A DNA stretch of 64,000 nucleotides from Desulfallas sp. Bu1-1 (lineage in GTDB: Bacteria > Bacillota > Desulfotomaculia > Desulfotomaculales > Desulfallaceae): assembly GCF_015594625.1 (NCBI RefSeq), contig NZ_JADNRQ010000004.1, positions 124,001 through 188,000 of the forward strand. The letters run 5' to 3'. Made by a program: the position numbers and the translations under genes. The notes beneath the pieces are model-generated. The model saw only the letters and a list, made by a program, of their open reading frames with translations, was not told where the DNA came from and did no database searches. Position 1 is the stretch's first letter. Each line of letters starts with the position of its first letter. Below, in pieces: positions 33,831 to 42,854 of this stretch.

Positions 33831-33857
33831 ACCACCCATGTTTGGCAACTGGGTGGT
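33831..33857. terminator. Bidirectional terminator between holA and rpsT
   Basis: A perfect 8-bp stem (ACCACCCA at 33831-33838, TGGGTGGT at 33850-33857) with an 11-base loop, flanked by an A-run on the left and an A/T-rich stretch on the right. It serves both convergent genes. Confidence 0.8.
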
Positions 33858-33863
33858 AATTTA

Positions 33864-34130
33864 TTATCCGGCCATTTTGTTGAAAAACTTGGTTAAACGC
33901 GACTTTTTGCGGGCAGCGGTATTTTTGTGCAGCACGCCTTTGGTGACGGCTTTATCTATGGTAATCAGCGCCCGGCGTAACCTCATTTGGGCTTCTTCCC
34001 TGTTTTCACCGGCCATTGCTTCTCTAAAGCGCCGGATGGCGGTGCGTAAGTTGGATTTGATACGCCTGTTGCGCTCGGTCCGTTTCCTGGTAATGCGAAC
34101 CCGCTTGGCGGCAGATTTGATATTCGGCAT
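33864..34130 (-). CDS. rpsT: 30S ribosomal protein S20
   Basis: 88 residues, highly basic, normal length. MPNIKSAAKRVRITRKR is the S20 N-terminus, and the C-terminus KNTAARKKSRLTKFFNKMAG is diagnostic. The ATG at 34130 is chosen since GGGAGG lies eight bases upstream; the frame can be extended three codons. Binds 16S rRNA early in 30S assembly. Divergent from the YvlD-like gene, opposite holA, as in many Firmicutes. Confidence 0.97.
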   Translation of the reverse strand: MPNIKSAAKRVRITRKRTERNRRIKSNLRTAIRRFREAMAGENREEAQMRLRRALITIDKAVTKGVLHKNTAARKKSRLTKFFNKMAG

Positions 34131-34257
34131 TTTTCTCACCTCCCAACAGCGTCAATTTTACCACGCGTTGATAAAAAAAGCAAGTTTCTCCCGTATACGA
34201 ACGTTTTTTTTGGTTAATGATAAATATTAGCTTGATAAAAGGAGGTGAGTATATTTT

Positions 34258-34596
34258 ATGCAATGGATCGGCCTGATCATTCGTTTTGTAGTTTCCGCAC
34301 TTGTTTTAATTGTTGTCAGCTGGCTGGCTCCCGGTTTCGTGGTGCGCGGGGGCTTTGCGGGCGCCCTGATCGCGGCGGCGGTTATCGCCGTTTTGGGTTA
34401 CGTGGCCGAGGCGCTTTTGGGGGATAAAATTTCACCCCAGAATCGCGGGATTGTTGGATTCATTACCGCTGCGGTGGTTATTTACCTGGCGCAATTTGTA
34501 ATCCCCAACCTGCTCAGTGTCAGCCTGGTCGGAGCGCTGATTTCGGCTTTCGTTGTCGGGCTTATCGACGCGGTAGTGCCGACGGTGCTGCGGTAA
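34258..34596 (+). CDS. YvlD-like (phage holin family IV) membrane protein
   Basis: A 112-residue protein with about four hydrophobic segments. PF04020-type proteins are called 'phage holin family' in databases, but members such as Bacillus YvlD are chromosomal envelope-stress proteins and there is no phage gene nearby. ATG has AAAGGAGGTGAG upstream. A hairpin follows its stop. It stands alone between rpsT and spoIIP. Role not established. Confidence 0.88.
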   Translation: MQWIGLIIRFVVSALVLIVVSWLAPGFVVRGGFAGALIAAAVIAVLGYVAEALLGDKISPQNRGIVGFITAAVVIYLAQFVIPNLLSVSLVGALISAFVVGLIDAVVPTVLR

Positions 34597-34604
34597 ATGT
34601 GCAT

Positions 34605-34630
34605 AACCCCGCCTGAACAATGGTGGGGTT
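34605..34630 (+). terminator. Hairpin terminator after the YvlD-like gene
   Basis: AACCCCGCC and GGTGGGGTT form a 9-bp stem (34605-34613 with 34622-34630, one G-U pair). It is followed only by a short TATTTTC, so strength is moderate. Confidence 0.6.
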
Positions 34631-34709
34631 AAGTATTTTCAGCCAAAAAATGTCATAATCTCCCACGCCGGGGCATATGATTAAATACACCGGTGGAGGG
34701 GGTTTTTTT

Positions 34710-35789
34710 ATGCATCCCTCGTATTATTACCAGTATACTTACCGGCGGTACAGGCCCCGCAGGGGGGTCAAGCTCATCACCGGGTTGTTTTTGCTGGTGG
34801 TTCTAGTTTTTATCGCGGCACATTTGCTGTCCGCATTGGTACCCACCCTGGCCCAAGGTGAGCACTGGCTGTTGGATGCCTTATTTTTGTGGAGCGACCG
34901 CGATCCGCGCGGTATTATCAGGGTGGGTGTGCCTCTGATCGCCTGGTCGGGTGACGGGGAACACGTCCCCCAGCTTGTTTCGCCCCGGGACTTGATTATG
35001 CCGATTGCGCGCGCCTTTGGGGTGGGCAGGCGCGAGCCGCTGCAGATTCTGGAATTGCAACTACCCCTTTTGGCGGCTGCTTCAGCCCGGCCGGAAGAAA
35101 CGGCCCCCGTTCTGGCGCCTGAAACCGTTCCCCAGCTCGATGAAGAACTGCAAACGCCTGTGCCCCCCATCTCGGAAGAAGCCCTGGTGGCCATTTACAA
35201 CACCCACACCGGGGAAACATACGCCCTGACAGACGGGATGGAACGCTTGAACGGCAAGCGCGGCGGCGTGGTTAAAGCTGCCGCCGCGTTGGAACGGGAA
35301 CTGGTGGAGAAATACGGGATCCGGGTGGCCCGGTCGGATGATATAAACGACGCCAATTACAGCACCTCTTACGCCCGGTCGCAGGAAACTCTACGCCAAT
35401 TGTTGGAAGACAACCCTTCGGTGCAGGTGGTGCTGGATATTCATCGTGACGCCGGTAAATCGCGGGATAACAGCCTGGTGGTCGTGGAAGGGCGTCGGGT
35501 TGCCCCGGTGTTGATCATTGTCGGTTCCGACGCCCGGGCCCTGTTCCCCACCTGGCGGCAGAATTACGAGTTTGCCCGGGAATTGGCGGCGGAAATCGAA
35601 AAGCAGCATCCGGGATTATGCCTGGGGGTCCGGATCAAGGAAGGCCGGTATAACCAGTTCCTGCACCCGAGGGCCGTTTTGCTGGAAATCGGCAGTGTGA
35701 GCAATTCCACCGAGGAGGCGGTCCAGTCCGCCCGGCTTCTGGCGGGCCCCGTGGCGGAGATGGTAAAACGCTCCCTGGATGCCGATTAA
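34710..35789 (+). CDS. spoIIP: Stage II sporulation protein P (SpoIIP)
   Basis: A 359-residue membrane-anchored cell-wall amidase/endopeptidase that works with SpoIID and SpoIIM in septal thinning and engulfment of the forespore. An Arg-rich N-terminus precedes a signal-anchor at about 24-46, then a linker, then the catalytic domain with IYNTHTGETY, DIHRDAG, GSDARALFPTWRQN and LLEIGSVSNSTEEA. ATG 34710 has GGAGGGGG upstream. The gene after it is YqxA-like in position, and lepA follows further on, an order also seen in Bacillus (gpr-spoIIP-yqxA-lepA). Confidence 0.95.
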   Translation: MHPSYYYQYTYRRYRPRRGVKLITGLFLLVVLVFIAAHLLSALVPTLAQGEHWLLDALFLWSDRDPRGIIRVGVPLIAWSGDGEHVPQLVSPRDLIMPIARAFGVGRREPLQILELQLPLLAAASARPEETAPVLAPETVPQLDEELQTPVPPISEEALVAIYNTHTGETYALTDGMERLNGKRGGVVKAAAALERELVEKYGIRVARSDDINDANYSTSYARSQETLRQLLEDNPSVQVVLDIHRDAGKSRDNSLVVVEGRRVAPVLIIVGSDARALFPTWRQNYEFARELAAEIEKQHPGLCLGVRIKEGRYNQFLHPRAVLLEIGSVSNSTEEAVQSARLLAGPVAEMVKRSLDAD

Positions 35790-35837
35790 AGTATAGAAAA
35801 GAATAAAAACGGCAAAAATAGGGCCAAAACGCAAGCG

Positions 35838-36170
35838 GTGAAACCTGTTATGAGTTTACCCGGCAGATCCATGCTGGTCAGCATGGGGATCTATATCGGG
35901 CTGATTTTTGTAGGAATCAATATTTGCCTTACCCATTACAACCGGCTGGTGGCTCCCGACCCGCCGTTGCGACTGTTTGAATGGCGGGTTGAGGGGGAGA
36001 AGGTGGAAATAAGCTTGCTGGGCGATTCCCATACCCTGCAGGTACACCGGGACCTGCCGGCGAATCTTGAAGAACGCTTCGGTGAGCTGCTCCAGATCGG
36101 TCAGGGTGAAGCATTCAGATGGCTGGATTATGTCCGGCAAAAGGCGCGTGAAATGGAAAACCGGCCTTAG
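35838..36170 (+). CDS. Small membrane-anchored protein, YqxA-like by position
   Basis: 110 residues: an N-terminal hydrophobic segment (about 12-35) and a short soluble domain (FEWRVEGEKVEISLLGDSHT, then a helical C-terminus). I do not recognise it firmly; the place between spoIIP and lepA and the length match YqxA (DUF3679), an uncharacterised Firmicute protein. The start is GTG 35838 or ATG 35850; neither has a strong ribosome binding site. It ends 22 bases before the convergent gene's stop. A short self-complementary GGCCGG follows its stop. Confidence 0.78.
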   Translation: MKPVMSLPGRSMLVSMGIYIGLIFVGINICLTHYNRLVAPDPPLRLFEWRVEGEKVEISLLGDSHTLQVHRDLPANLEERFGELLQIGQGEAFRWLDYVRQKAREMENRP

Positions 36171-36192
36171 GGGGCCGGTTTTGGCTGTTATT

Positions 36193-36447
36193 TTAAATCA
36201 CAACTTTAATCATCCGGTTGAAATAATGAGGAGAATATTGCCTGATCCAGTCCGGGATGGAACTGAAATCGAATTTCATGTAAATCGCAACTGTTGATCC
36301 TTTGGTGAATTGACCGCTTTCGGCAAGTGCCCGTTTTATGTTTTGATCCAGCTCAACCAGCGTTCCGCCGGCCGCCGTGATGGACCCGTTGCCGGCGATC
36401 CATTGATTGCCCTGGAATATTATGCTCAACTCCACATCTGCTTTCAT
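36193..36447 (-). CDS. Conserved small protein of unknown function
   Basis: 84 residues. The sequence VELSIIFQGNQWIAGNGSITAAGGTLVELDQNIKRALAESG looks like a compact mixed alpha/beta domain with no signal or membrane segment. I believe small proteins of this sort occur in Desulfotomaculum-type genomes but cannot name a function. ATG has GGAGGCG upstream. It lies on the opposite strand to the operon around it and faces the long leader of the YeiH-like gene. Confidence 0.72.
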   Translation of the reverse strand: MKADVELSIIFQGNQWIAGNGSITAAGGTLVELDQNIKRALAESGQFTKGSTVAIYMKFDFSSIPDWIRQYSPHYFNRMIKVVI

Positions 36448-36821
36448 GTTGACGCCTCCGTTTAATTATTTTATTGCGGTGGGGCCACCAGCCCCGATTA
36501 CAGGTGGAAAATTGGCAAAAACATTTGATGTGCTTGTTTATTTTAATATTGCTCATAATTAACAATTATTACAATGTTTTTCTTAAAACTGCAATATTTT
36601 GCATATTCCATATATACAAAATTCTAACAAAGTTATAAACTAAAAATATATTAAATATTATTGAATAGTCAACAAAAAATGAAAGGGGGTGTTATTGAAA
36701 AGATAGTTACTTAAATCACAATCTTCGACATTTTTCGAGCAAGGGGAGGTGATTAAGACAACCCGGGTGTAGTTACTTAATGTGCAAATCCATAATGATT
36801 TGGAAGGAGGTATAAAAAACC
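36448..36821. other. A+T-rich divergent leader of the YeiH-like transporter
   Basis: About 375 bp, rich in A+T tracts. It contains several purine-rich GGAGG/GGGGG clusters (36685 and 36746 areas) with no following open frame, and the real ribosome binding site AAGGAGGT at about 36804-36811. Promoters for both directions are expected, but no clean -35/-10 pair is evident. No gene seen. Confidence 0.6.
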
Positions 36822-38285
36822 ATGAATGACCGTGCACATAACGAAAACTCGCTTTTTAAAAGTGAAGACTGGATGGCCGTGTGGATCGGTTTGTTTGTTT
36901 TCGTGCTGGGGCTTTTGGCAATCGGCGGCAACGACGTGCTGGGCTGGGCGGCCAAGGCCAATACATGGACTACTCTGTCCAAAGCAGTGGCGCCGGTATC
37001 AAAGGCCTATGAGGGAATGTCCAGCATAACCTCCTTGATTTTGACTTATTTGTTCATGCTGGTGATTACGACCATCGGCGCCGGCCTGCTGGGCTTTAAC
37101 CTGAAAAAATTTACCGGTGGTTTTACCTTGATCTTTTGGATCACATTTGTTTGCTGGGTGGCGGGGCATAACGCGTATATCGCCGCTACACCGGATAAAC
37201 TTAAGGATTTGGGTATTCCCTGGTCTCTTAACTTAACCGGAGAGGCCGGATATATCATAGCACTTATAGTGGGGCTAATCATTGGTAACTTTTTCACGGG
37301 TTTTGCGGGCTACCTTAAAGAGGCGGCCAGACCGGAGTGGTTTATTAAAACCGCCATTGTAATCATGGGTGCGGCTTTGGGGGTCAAGGCATGTTCGGCC
37401 CTGGGACTGGCCACAACCGTAATGATCAGGGGGTTGTGCGCCATTATTGAAGCCTACCTGATTTACTGGGCGGTTGTTTATTATATTTCCAGGAAGTACT
37501 TTAAGCTTAACCCGGAATGGTCGGCGCCCCTGGCAGCCGGCATTTCCATTTGCGGCGTTTCAGCCGCCATCGCGGCTGGCGGCGCCATCCGGTCCAGGCC
37601 GATCATCCCCGTAATGGTGTCCTCTCTGGTGATTATCTTTGCTGTTGTGGAACTGGTGATTTTACCCTTTGCGGCTCAGGCTTTCCTGCACCACGAGCCG
37701 ATGGTGGCCGGCGCGTGGATGGGACTGGCCGTAAAGACGGACGGCGCCGCCGTGGCCAGCGGCGCGATCACCGACTCGCTGATCAGGGCCAAAGCGCTGG
37801 CGGTGGACGGCGTCAACTACGAGCAGGGCTGGATCTTGATGGCGACAACAACCACCAAGATTTTTATCGATATGTTTATCGGTATCTGGGCCTTCCTGCT
37901 TGCCATTGTCTGGGTTTACTTTATTGACAGGAAACCCGGCGAAAAGGTTCAAGCGGTGGAAATTTGGAACAGGTTTCCCAAATTCGTCATCGGTTACTTT
38001 GTAACTTTCATTATCCTGCTGATTTGGGGTTTGAACAACCCTGAAGCTGTGGATTCAACTTTGAAATTGGCTACAAGTGAAACTGATGTTTTTAGGCAAA
38101 CATTCTTTGCCATGACGTTTTTCTCCATTGGCGTAATTTCCAACTTCAGCGTGCTGAAACAACAAGGCCTCGGCAAACTGGCGCTGGTCTATGTTTTGGC
38201 GCTGTTCGGTTTTATTATTTGGGTGGGCCTGTTAATCTCCTGGATTTTCTTCCACGGTATCAAGCCTCCGATTATCGGCGGTTAG
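36822..38285 (+). CDS. YeiH-family putative sulfate/anion exporter
   Basis: A 487-residue polytopic protein with about 12 membrane segments, belonging to the YeiH/UPF0324 (Cons_hypoth698) family. ISICGVSAAIAAGGAIRSRP is the conserved core, and MGAALGVKACSALG the matching helix. It is longer than the typical ~350-residue YeiH because of extra N- and C-terminal helices. Some members are linked to sulfur or taurine metabolism, but the substrate is not established. ATG has AAGGAGGT upstream. A 58-residue membrane protein follows 32 bases downstream and is probably its partner. Confidence 0.87.
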   Translation: MNDRAHNENSLFKSEDWMAVWIGLFVFVLGLLAIGGNDVLGWAAKANTWTTLSKAVAPVSKAYEGMSSITSLILTYLFMLVITTIGAGLLGFNLKKFTGGFTLIFWITFVCWVAGHNAYIAATPDKLKDLGIPWSLNLTGEAGYIIALIVGLIIGNFFTGFAGYLKEAARPEWFIKTAIVIMGAALGVKACSALGLATTVMIRGLCAIIEAYLIYWAVVYYISRKYFKLNPEWSAPLAAGISICGVSAAIAAGGAIRSRPIIPVMVSSLVIIFAVVELVILPFAAQAFLHHEPMVAGAWMGLAVKTDGAAVASGAITDSLIRAKALAVDGVNYEQGWILMATTTTKIFIDMFIGIWAFLLAIVWVYFIDRKPGEKVQAVEIWNRFPKFVIGYFVTFIILLIWGLNNPEAVDSTLKLATSETDVFRQTFFAMTFFSIGVISNFSVLKQQGLGKLALVYVLALFGFIIWVGLLISWIFFHGIKPPIIGG

Positions 38286-38317
38286 AAATATTAACGTAAC
38301 GGGAGGAGGTTAAAATT

Positions 38318-38494
38318 ATGGCTGGAGATCCCGTCCTGCAAATGCGGGAACAGGTAACGTATGAACAGGAAGAATACATCGAACTGCAACCGGCGGAGAA
38401 AAAACTGGTTGGATGGAGCATTGGCATTGGTATTGTAGCACTGGCGTTTTTAATCTGGATCAGCTATTCATTTAAAATAGAAGTTAAACTGTAG
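38318..38494 (+). CDS. Small single-pass membrane protein, partner of the YeiH-like transporter
   Basis: 58 residues: an acidic N-terminus (MAGDPVLQMREQVTYEQEE), then one membrane span (about 33-51, WSIGIGIVALAFLIWI). It has a very good ribosome binding site (GGGAGGAGG) seven bases before the ATG, 32 bases after the transporter stop, and a terminator after its stop. It is shorter than many gene callers keep. It resembles accessory subunits of secondary transporters; a role in stability or function of the YeiH-like protein is inference. Confidence 0.8.
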   Translation: MAGDPVLQMREQVTYEQEEYIELQPAEKKLVGWSIGIGIVALAFLIWISYSFKIEVKL

Positions 38495-38503
38495 TTCTAC
38501 CCT

Positions 38504-38525
38504 GGGGCACCCGGCGCGGTGCCCC
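38504..38525 (+). terminator. Terminator of the YeiH-like operon
   Basis: GGGGCACC and GGTGCCCC form a perfect 8-bp stem with a 6-base loop, followed by TTACTTT. It ends the two-gene transporter operon before lepA. Confidence 0.78.
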
Positions 38526-38576
38526 TTACTTTGCGGCTTTGGCATTAAGTTCTTTTCAGCATAACCGGGCGGATGC

Positions 38577-38582
38577 TATAAT
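38577..38582 (+). promoter_or_regulatory. Candidate -10 element upstream of lepA
   Basis: TATAAT lies about 50 bases before the lepA start codon, with a weak TTTTCA (38553-38558) 18 bp upstream as a -35. The spacing is acceptable but only the -10 is good. Confidence 0.35.
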
Positions 38583-38628
38583 AATATGATTGACAATTGA
38601 CCTGGATAGAGGGGGAGAGGAACTTCCG

Positions 38629-40440
38629 GTGGAAAGAAGACAGGAACGCATTAGAAACTTCTGCATCATTGCTCATATTGATCACGGTAAATCCACCCTG
38701 GCGGATAGATTGCTTGAATATACCGGCGCCTTGACCCAGCGGGAAATGGCTGAACAAGTGTTGGACCAGATGGACCTGGAGCGGGAGCGGGGCATCACCA
38801 TCAAGTTGCAGGCCGTGCGGCTGGATTACCGGGCCCGGGACGGGCGCGATTACGTGTTGAACCTGATTGATACTCCGGGGCACGTGGACTTTGCCTACGA
38901 AGTGTCCCGGAGCCTTGCCGCCTGCGAGGGCGCCCTGCTGGTGGTAGACGCCGCCCAGGGCATCGAGGCCCAGACTCTGGCCAACGTGTACATGGCAATC
39001 GACCACGACCTGGAAATAATTCCCGTGATCAATAAGATAGACCTGCCGGCCGCCGAACCGGAACGCGTGAAAAAGGAGATTGAAGACGTGATCGGCCTGG
39101 ACGCTTCGGAGGCCGTGCTGGCATCGGCCAAAGTCGGTACCGGCGTGGAGGAAATCCTGGAACGGATCGTACACAAAATTCCCCCACCCAGGGGGGATGA
39201 CGAGTCCCCTTTACAGGCGCTGATTTTCGACTCCCATTATGATCCCTATAAAGGGGTTATCGCTTATATCAGAGTGGTTGAGGGCAGCATTAAAAAGGGC
39301 ATGCAGATTAAGATGATGGCCACCGGCAAGGAATTCGAGGTCACCGAGGTGGGGGTTTTCAGACCCGCGCCCACCACCGTTGAAGAATTGCGGGCCGGCG
39401 AAGTGGGCTTTGTGGCCGCCGGCATGAAAAATGTCAAGGATACCCGGGTGGGGGACACCATTACTGACGCCCGCTGTCCCGCGGACGCGCCGCTGCCGGG
39501 TTATCGCCAGGTCAAGCCAATGGTGTACTGCGGCCTTTACCCGGTGGAATCGGCGGATTACGAGGACCTGCGGGACGCGCTGGACAAGTTGAAATTAAAC
39601 GACGCGTCCCTGGTATATGAGCCCGAAACCTCGGAAGCGCTCGGTTTTGGCTTCCGCTGCGGTTTTCTGGGCCTGCTGCACATGGAGATCATCCAGGAAA
39701 GGCTGGAGCGGGAATACGGGTTGAACCTGATTACCACCGCGCCCAGCGTGGTGTACCGGGTGATCACCACGGCGGGAGAGGTGCTGGAAATAGATAACCC
39801 CAGCAAGATGCCGCCCGCCGGCAAAGTGGCCTCCATGGAGGAACCATTTGTCGCCGGCACCATCATGGTGCCCCAGGATTACGTCGGCGCGGTGATGGAA
39901 CTTTGCCAGGACCGCCGGGGCGTTTTCGTGGACATGGTTTACATGAACCAGAACAGGGTGATGGTCAAGTACGACCTGCCGCTCAGTGAAATCATCTACG
40001 ATTTCTTTGATCAATTAAAATCGCGCACCAGGGGGTACGCTTCACTGGATTACGAACTGGCGGGCTACCGCGAGTCCAGCCTGGTAAAAATGGATATCCT
40101 GGTCAACGGGGAACCGCTGGACGCGCTCAGCTCCATTGTTCACCGGGACAGGGCCTACCAGCGGGGCAGGGCGCTGGTGGAAAAGCTGCGGGGCTTGATT
40201 CCCCGGCAGCTGTTTGAGATACCCCTGCAGGCCGCCATCGGCAACAAGGTGATTGCCCGGGAAACCATCCGGGCGCGGCGTAAGGATGTGCTGGCCAAGT
40301 GCTATGGAGGCGACATCACCCGCAAGCGTAAATTACTGGAAAAACAAAAAGAAGGCAAAAAGCGCATGAAACAGGTGGGGAACGTGGAAATTCCCCAGGA
40401 AGCCTTTATGGCTGTGCTGAATATAGGAGAGGATGACTAA
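38629..40440 (+). CDS. lepA: Translation elongation factor 4 (LepA)
   Basis: A 603-residue translational GTPase. The P-loop is AHIDHGKST, switch [10 protein letters not shown], and [10 protein letters not shown] the base-recognition motif. The C-terminal [26 protein letters not shown]-like segment is unique to LepA. Back-translocates or stabilises ribosomes in stress. GTG 38629 is chosen since AGAGGGGGAGAGG lies about nine bases upstream and the family begins at [10 protein letters not shown]. It starts the run into hemW and hrcA. Confidence 0.97.
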   Translation: MERRQERIRNFCIIAHIDHGKSTLADRLLEYTGALTQREMAEQVLDQMDLERERGITIKLQAVRLDYRARDGRDYVLNLIDTPGHVDFAYEVSRSLAACEGALLVVDAAQGIEAQTLANVYMAIDHDLEIIPVINKIDLPAAEPERVKKEIEDVIGLDASEAVLASAKVGTGVEEILERIVHKIPPPRGDDESPLQALIFDSHYDPYKGVIAYIRVVEGSIKKGMQIKMMATGKEFEVTEVGVFRPAPTTVEELRAGEVGFVAAGMKNVKDTRVGDTITDARCPADAPLPGYRQVKPMVYCGLYPVESADYEDLRDALDKLKLNDASLVYEPETSEALGFGFRCGFLGLLHMEIIQERLEREYGLNLITTAPSVVYRVITTAGEVLEIDNPSKMPPAGKVASMEEPFVAGTIMVPQDYVGAVMELCQDRRGVFVDMVYMNQNRVMVKYDLPLSEIIYDFFDQLKSRTRGYASLDYELAGYRESSLVKMDILVNGEPLDALSSIVHRDRAYQRGRALVEKLRGLIPRQLFEIPLQAAIGNKVIARETIRARRKDVLAKCYGGDITRKRKLLEKQKEGKKRMKQVGNVEIPQEAFMAVLNIGEDD

Positions 40441-40463
40441 TATGAGCCGTTGCTTGCGAAATT

Positions 40464-41648
40464 ATGAGAAACAATAACCATTGTTATACAAATAACGAAT
40501 TACCGGGTTTCCTTTATATTCACGTTCCTTTTTGCCTGCGCAAATGTCTGTATTGTGACTTCACTTCCTATCCTTATAACGGACGGGATGCTCGAAGGTA
40601 CCTGGCCGGCCTGCGCGGGGAAATCGGGCTGCGCACGGGCGGCCGGCGTGCCGGGCGGGTCCTGGCCACGATTTTTATCGGCGGAGGCACGCCCACCTGT
40701 TTATCATCCGGTGCAATTATGGAGATAATATCTATAATCAAAGAACATTTTATCCTTTCGCCGGACGTGGAGTTTACCATTGAGGCCAATCCCGGTACAG
40801 TGGACCGGGACAAGTTGAACTTATTGCGCCGGGCGGGAGTCAACCGGCTCAGTTTGGGCGCCCAGGCCTGTAGCGGGAAAACGCTGCGCACCCTGGGCCG
40901 GATTCATACCCACGAACAGACCATCGAGGCCGTGCGCCGGGCCCGGGAGGCCGGTTTCGATAATATCAACCTTGATTTAATTTTTGGGGTGCCGGGCCAA
41001 ACACCCCGCGAGTGGAGGGACTGTTTGGAACAAATCGCGGCTTTGCGGCCCGACCACGTAGCCGCTTACGGGCTGCAACTGGAGGAGGGCACGCCGCTTA
41101 AAGCGATGATTGATGGTGGTCAACTGGTACCCTGTGACGAGGATATGGAGTTGGAAATGTATCGCGACGCCGTAAAAATATTAACCGGTGCGGGGCTTTA
41201 CCGGTATGAAATTTCCAATTTTGCCCGCCCCGGCAGGGAATGCCGCCATAACCTCGTCTACTGGCATAATTGCGAATATCTTGGGGTGGGACCAGCCGCC
41301 CACTCCTATATAAAGCGGGAGCGTTCCGCGAACGAACAAAACCTGGATAAGTACATGGAAAAGCTTGCCGCGGGCAAATTGCCCGTGGCATGGTCGGAAC
41401 CCGTCACACCGGAAAACGAAATTTTTGAAACGGTATTTCTGGGTTTACGTTTGGCGGCGGGGTTGAATATGGAGCATTTTCGCCGCCGGTTCGGCTGTTC
41501 CCTGGAGGATGTTTACCCCGGGGTGGCGGAACGGCTGGTGGAAAAGGGTATGCTGGAGCAGGCGGGAAAGCGCCTGCGCTTGACCCGGCGCGGCCTGGAG
41601 CTGGCGAATCAAGTCATGGCGGAGTTTGTTCCCCCTACAAATTCTTGA
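40464..41648 (+). CDS. hemW: Radical SAM family heme chaperone HemW
   Basis: 394 residues of the HemW/oxygen-independent coproporphyrinogen oxidase-like family. The cluster is CLRKCLYC near residue 23-30, followed by IFIGGGTPTCLS and LSLGAQACSGKTL. HemW binds heme and transfers it to apo-proteins rather than oxidising coproporphyrinogen. No clear ribosome binding site precedes the ATG at 40464, and a short open frame from 40441 may couple it to lepA. It lies just before the hrcA promoter, the classical Firmicute order. Confidence 0.95.
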   Translation: MRNNNHCYTNNELPGFLYIHVPFCLRKCLYCDFTSYPYNGRDARRYLAGLRGEIGLRTGGRRAGRVLATIFIGGGTPTCLSSGAIMEIISIIKEHFILSPDVEFTIEANPGTVDRDKLNLLRRAGVNRLSLGAQACSGKTLRTLGRIHTHEQTIEAVRRAREAGFDNINLDLIFGVPGQTPREWRDCLEQIAALRPDHVAAYGLQLEEGTPLKAMIDGGQLVPCDEDMELEMYRDAVKILTGAGLYRYEISNFARPGRECRHNLVYWHNCEYLGVGPAAHSYIKRERSANEQNLDKYMEKLAAGKLPVAWSEPVTPENEIFETVFLGLRLAAGLNMEHFRRRFGCSLEDVYPGVAERLVEKGMLEQAGKRLRLTRRGLELANQVMAEFVPPTNS

Positions 41649-41673
41649 CAAATAAAAATAACGGTGCTATGTT
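41645..41673 (+). promoter_or_regulatory. SigmaA-type promoter of the hrcA-grpE-dnaK operon
   Basis: TTGACA (41645-41650), a 17-bp spacer and TATGTT (41668-41673). The -35 overlaps the hemW stop. The transcription start is expected inside or next to the CIRCE site downstream. Confidence 0.85.
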
Positions 41674-41684
41674 TTTATTAGGTG

Positions 41685-41711
41685 TTAGCACTCAACATGG
41701 GAGAGTGCTAA
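41685..41711 (+). promoter_or_regulatory. CIRCE operator for HrcA
   Basis: The canonical inverted repeat TTAGCACTC, a nine-base spacer and GAGTGCTAA, perfect in both arms, just downstream of the -10. HrcA dimers bind here and block heat-shock operon transcription; GroEL is needed for HrcA folding. The ribosome binding site of hrcA follows directly. Confidence 0.97.
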
Positions 41712-41728
41712 CAAGGAGGTGTTAAGGA

Positions 41729-42772
41729 ATGACTCTTGACGCCAGAAAACAAAATGTTTTGTTGGCCATCATTCAGGATTATATCGCCACGGCGGAGCCG
41801 GTGGGTTCGCGAACCATTGCCCGGAAGTATAAACTGGGCGTAAGCCCGGCGACCATCCGTAATGAAATGGCGGACCTGGAGGAGATGGGTTATATCGAGC
41901 AGCCCCATACTTCGGCGGGCCGGATTCCATCCGACCGTGGTTACAGGTATTATGTCGACCACCTGATGAAACGGGCGGAACTCAGTTTGGATGAAGAAAG
42001 AATGCTGTTCAACAGCTACATGACCAAGGTGCAGGACGTCGGCCAGGTGCTCAGGCGCACGGGACGGTTGTTGTCCCAGCTGACCAGGTACACGGCGGTA
42101 GTGTTAACCAACCATTACGGCAAGGGCAAGTTTAAACACATCCAGCTGGTGCACATGGGCCCGCAGCAGGCCATGGTGGTGGTGGTAACCGACGCCGGAG
42201 GGGTGCACCACCGGATCATTGATATCCCGGAAAGCATTAAACCGGCCGACTTGGAAACCATATCGGCGGTATTGAACCAGAAGCTGCAGGGCAAATCAAT
42301 CGAGAACATTCGCCTGACCCTGGTGAAGGAGATTTATTTTGAGCTGGCCAAGCAAAAACATATTTTAAACATGGCCATGGATTTAATCCGGGAAAGCCTG
42401 GCGGTGCAAACCGGGGAAAAAATATTCCTGGGTGGTGTATTCAATATCCTGAACCAGCCCGAGTTTCATAACGTGGAAAAGGTGAAAACCCTGCTCGGTT
42501 TGCTGGAACAGGAGCAGATGCTGGCCGAGATTATGGCTGACGTTATGGACGCCGAGGGTGTGACGGCACGTATCGGCGAGGAAATGGTCAACGAGCAGAT
42601 GAAGGATTGCAGCATGGTCATGTCCAGCTACAGCGTCGGGGGCAAACCGATGGGCAGCATAGGCCTGCTCGGACCCACCAGGATGGATTATGCCCGGGCG
42701 TTTACCGTGGTGGAGTATATGACCAAGAACCTTTCTCTGGTAATGGAAAGGCTGCTCGGCAGGAGGAGCTAG
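41729..42772 (+). CDS. hrcA: Heat-inducible transcription repressor HrcA
   Basis: A 347-residue repressor of the class I heat-shock genes. The N-terminal winged helix (TAEPVGSRTIARKYKLGVSPATIRNEMADLEEMGYIEQPHTSAGRIPSDRGYRYY) recognises the CIRCE element found just upstream, so it is autoregulated. AAGGAGG lies eight bases before the ATG. First gene of the hrcA-grpE-dnaK-dnaJ group. Confidence 0.97.
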   Translation: MTLDARKQNVLLAIIQDYIATAEPVGSRTIARKYKLGVSPATIRNEMADLEEMGYIEQPHTSAGRIPSDRGYRYYVDHLMKRAELSLDEERMLFNSYMTKVQDVGQVLRRTGRLLSQLTRYTAVVLTNHYGKGKFKHIQLVHMGPQQAMVVVVTDAGGVHHRIIDIPESIKPADLETISAVLNQKLQGKSIENIRLTLVKEIYFELAKQKHILNMAMDLIRESLAVQTGEKIFLGGVFNILNQPEFHNVEKVKTLLGLLEQEQMLAEIMADVMDAEGVTARIGEEMVNEQMKDCSMVMSSYSVGGKPMGSIGLLGPTRMDYARAFTVVEYMTKNLSLVMERLLGRRS

Positions 42773-42854
42773 TTTTTTATTGTTTATGATAAATAAATCC
42801 ATTTCATTTATTGAAAACTACTATTGGAAAAGTGGTTTCCCGGGAGGGATTAAT

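Noticed and set aside
34258-34596. Prophage suspicion from the 'phage holin family' protein
   Set aside because: No other phage gene is near, and this family (YvlD type) is normally chromosomal.
38590-38628. Longer LepA start
   Set aside because: The upstream residues are not part of the family and would include the ribosome binding site of GTG 38629.
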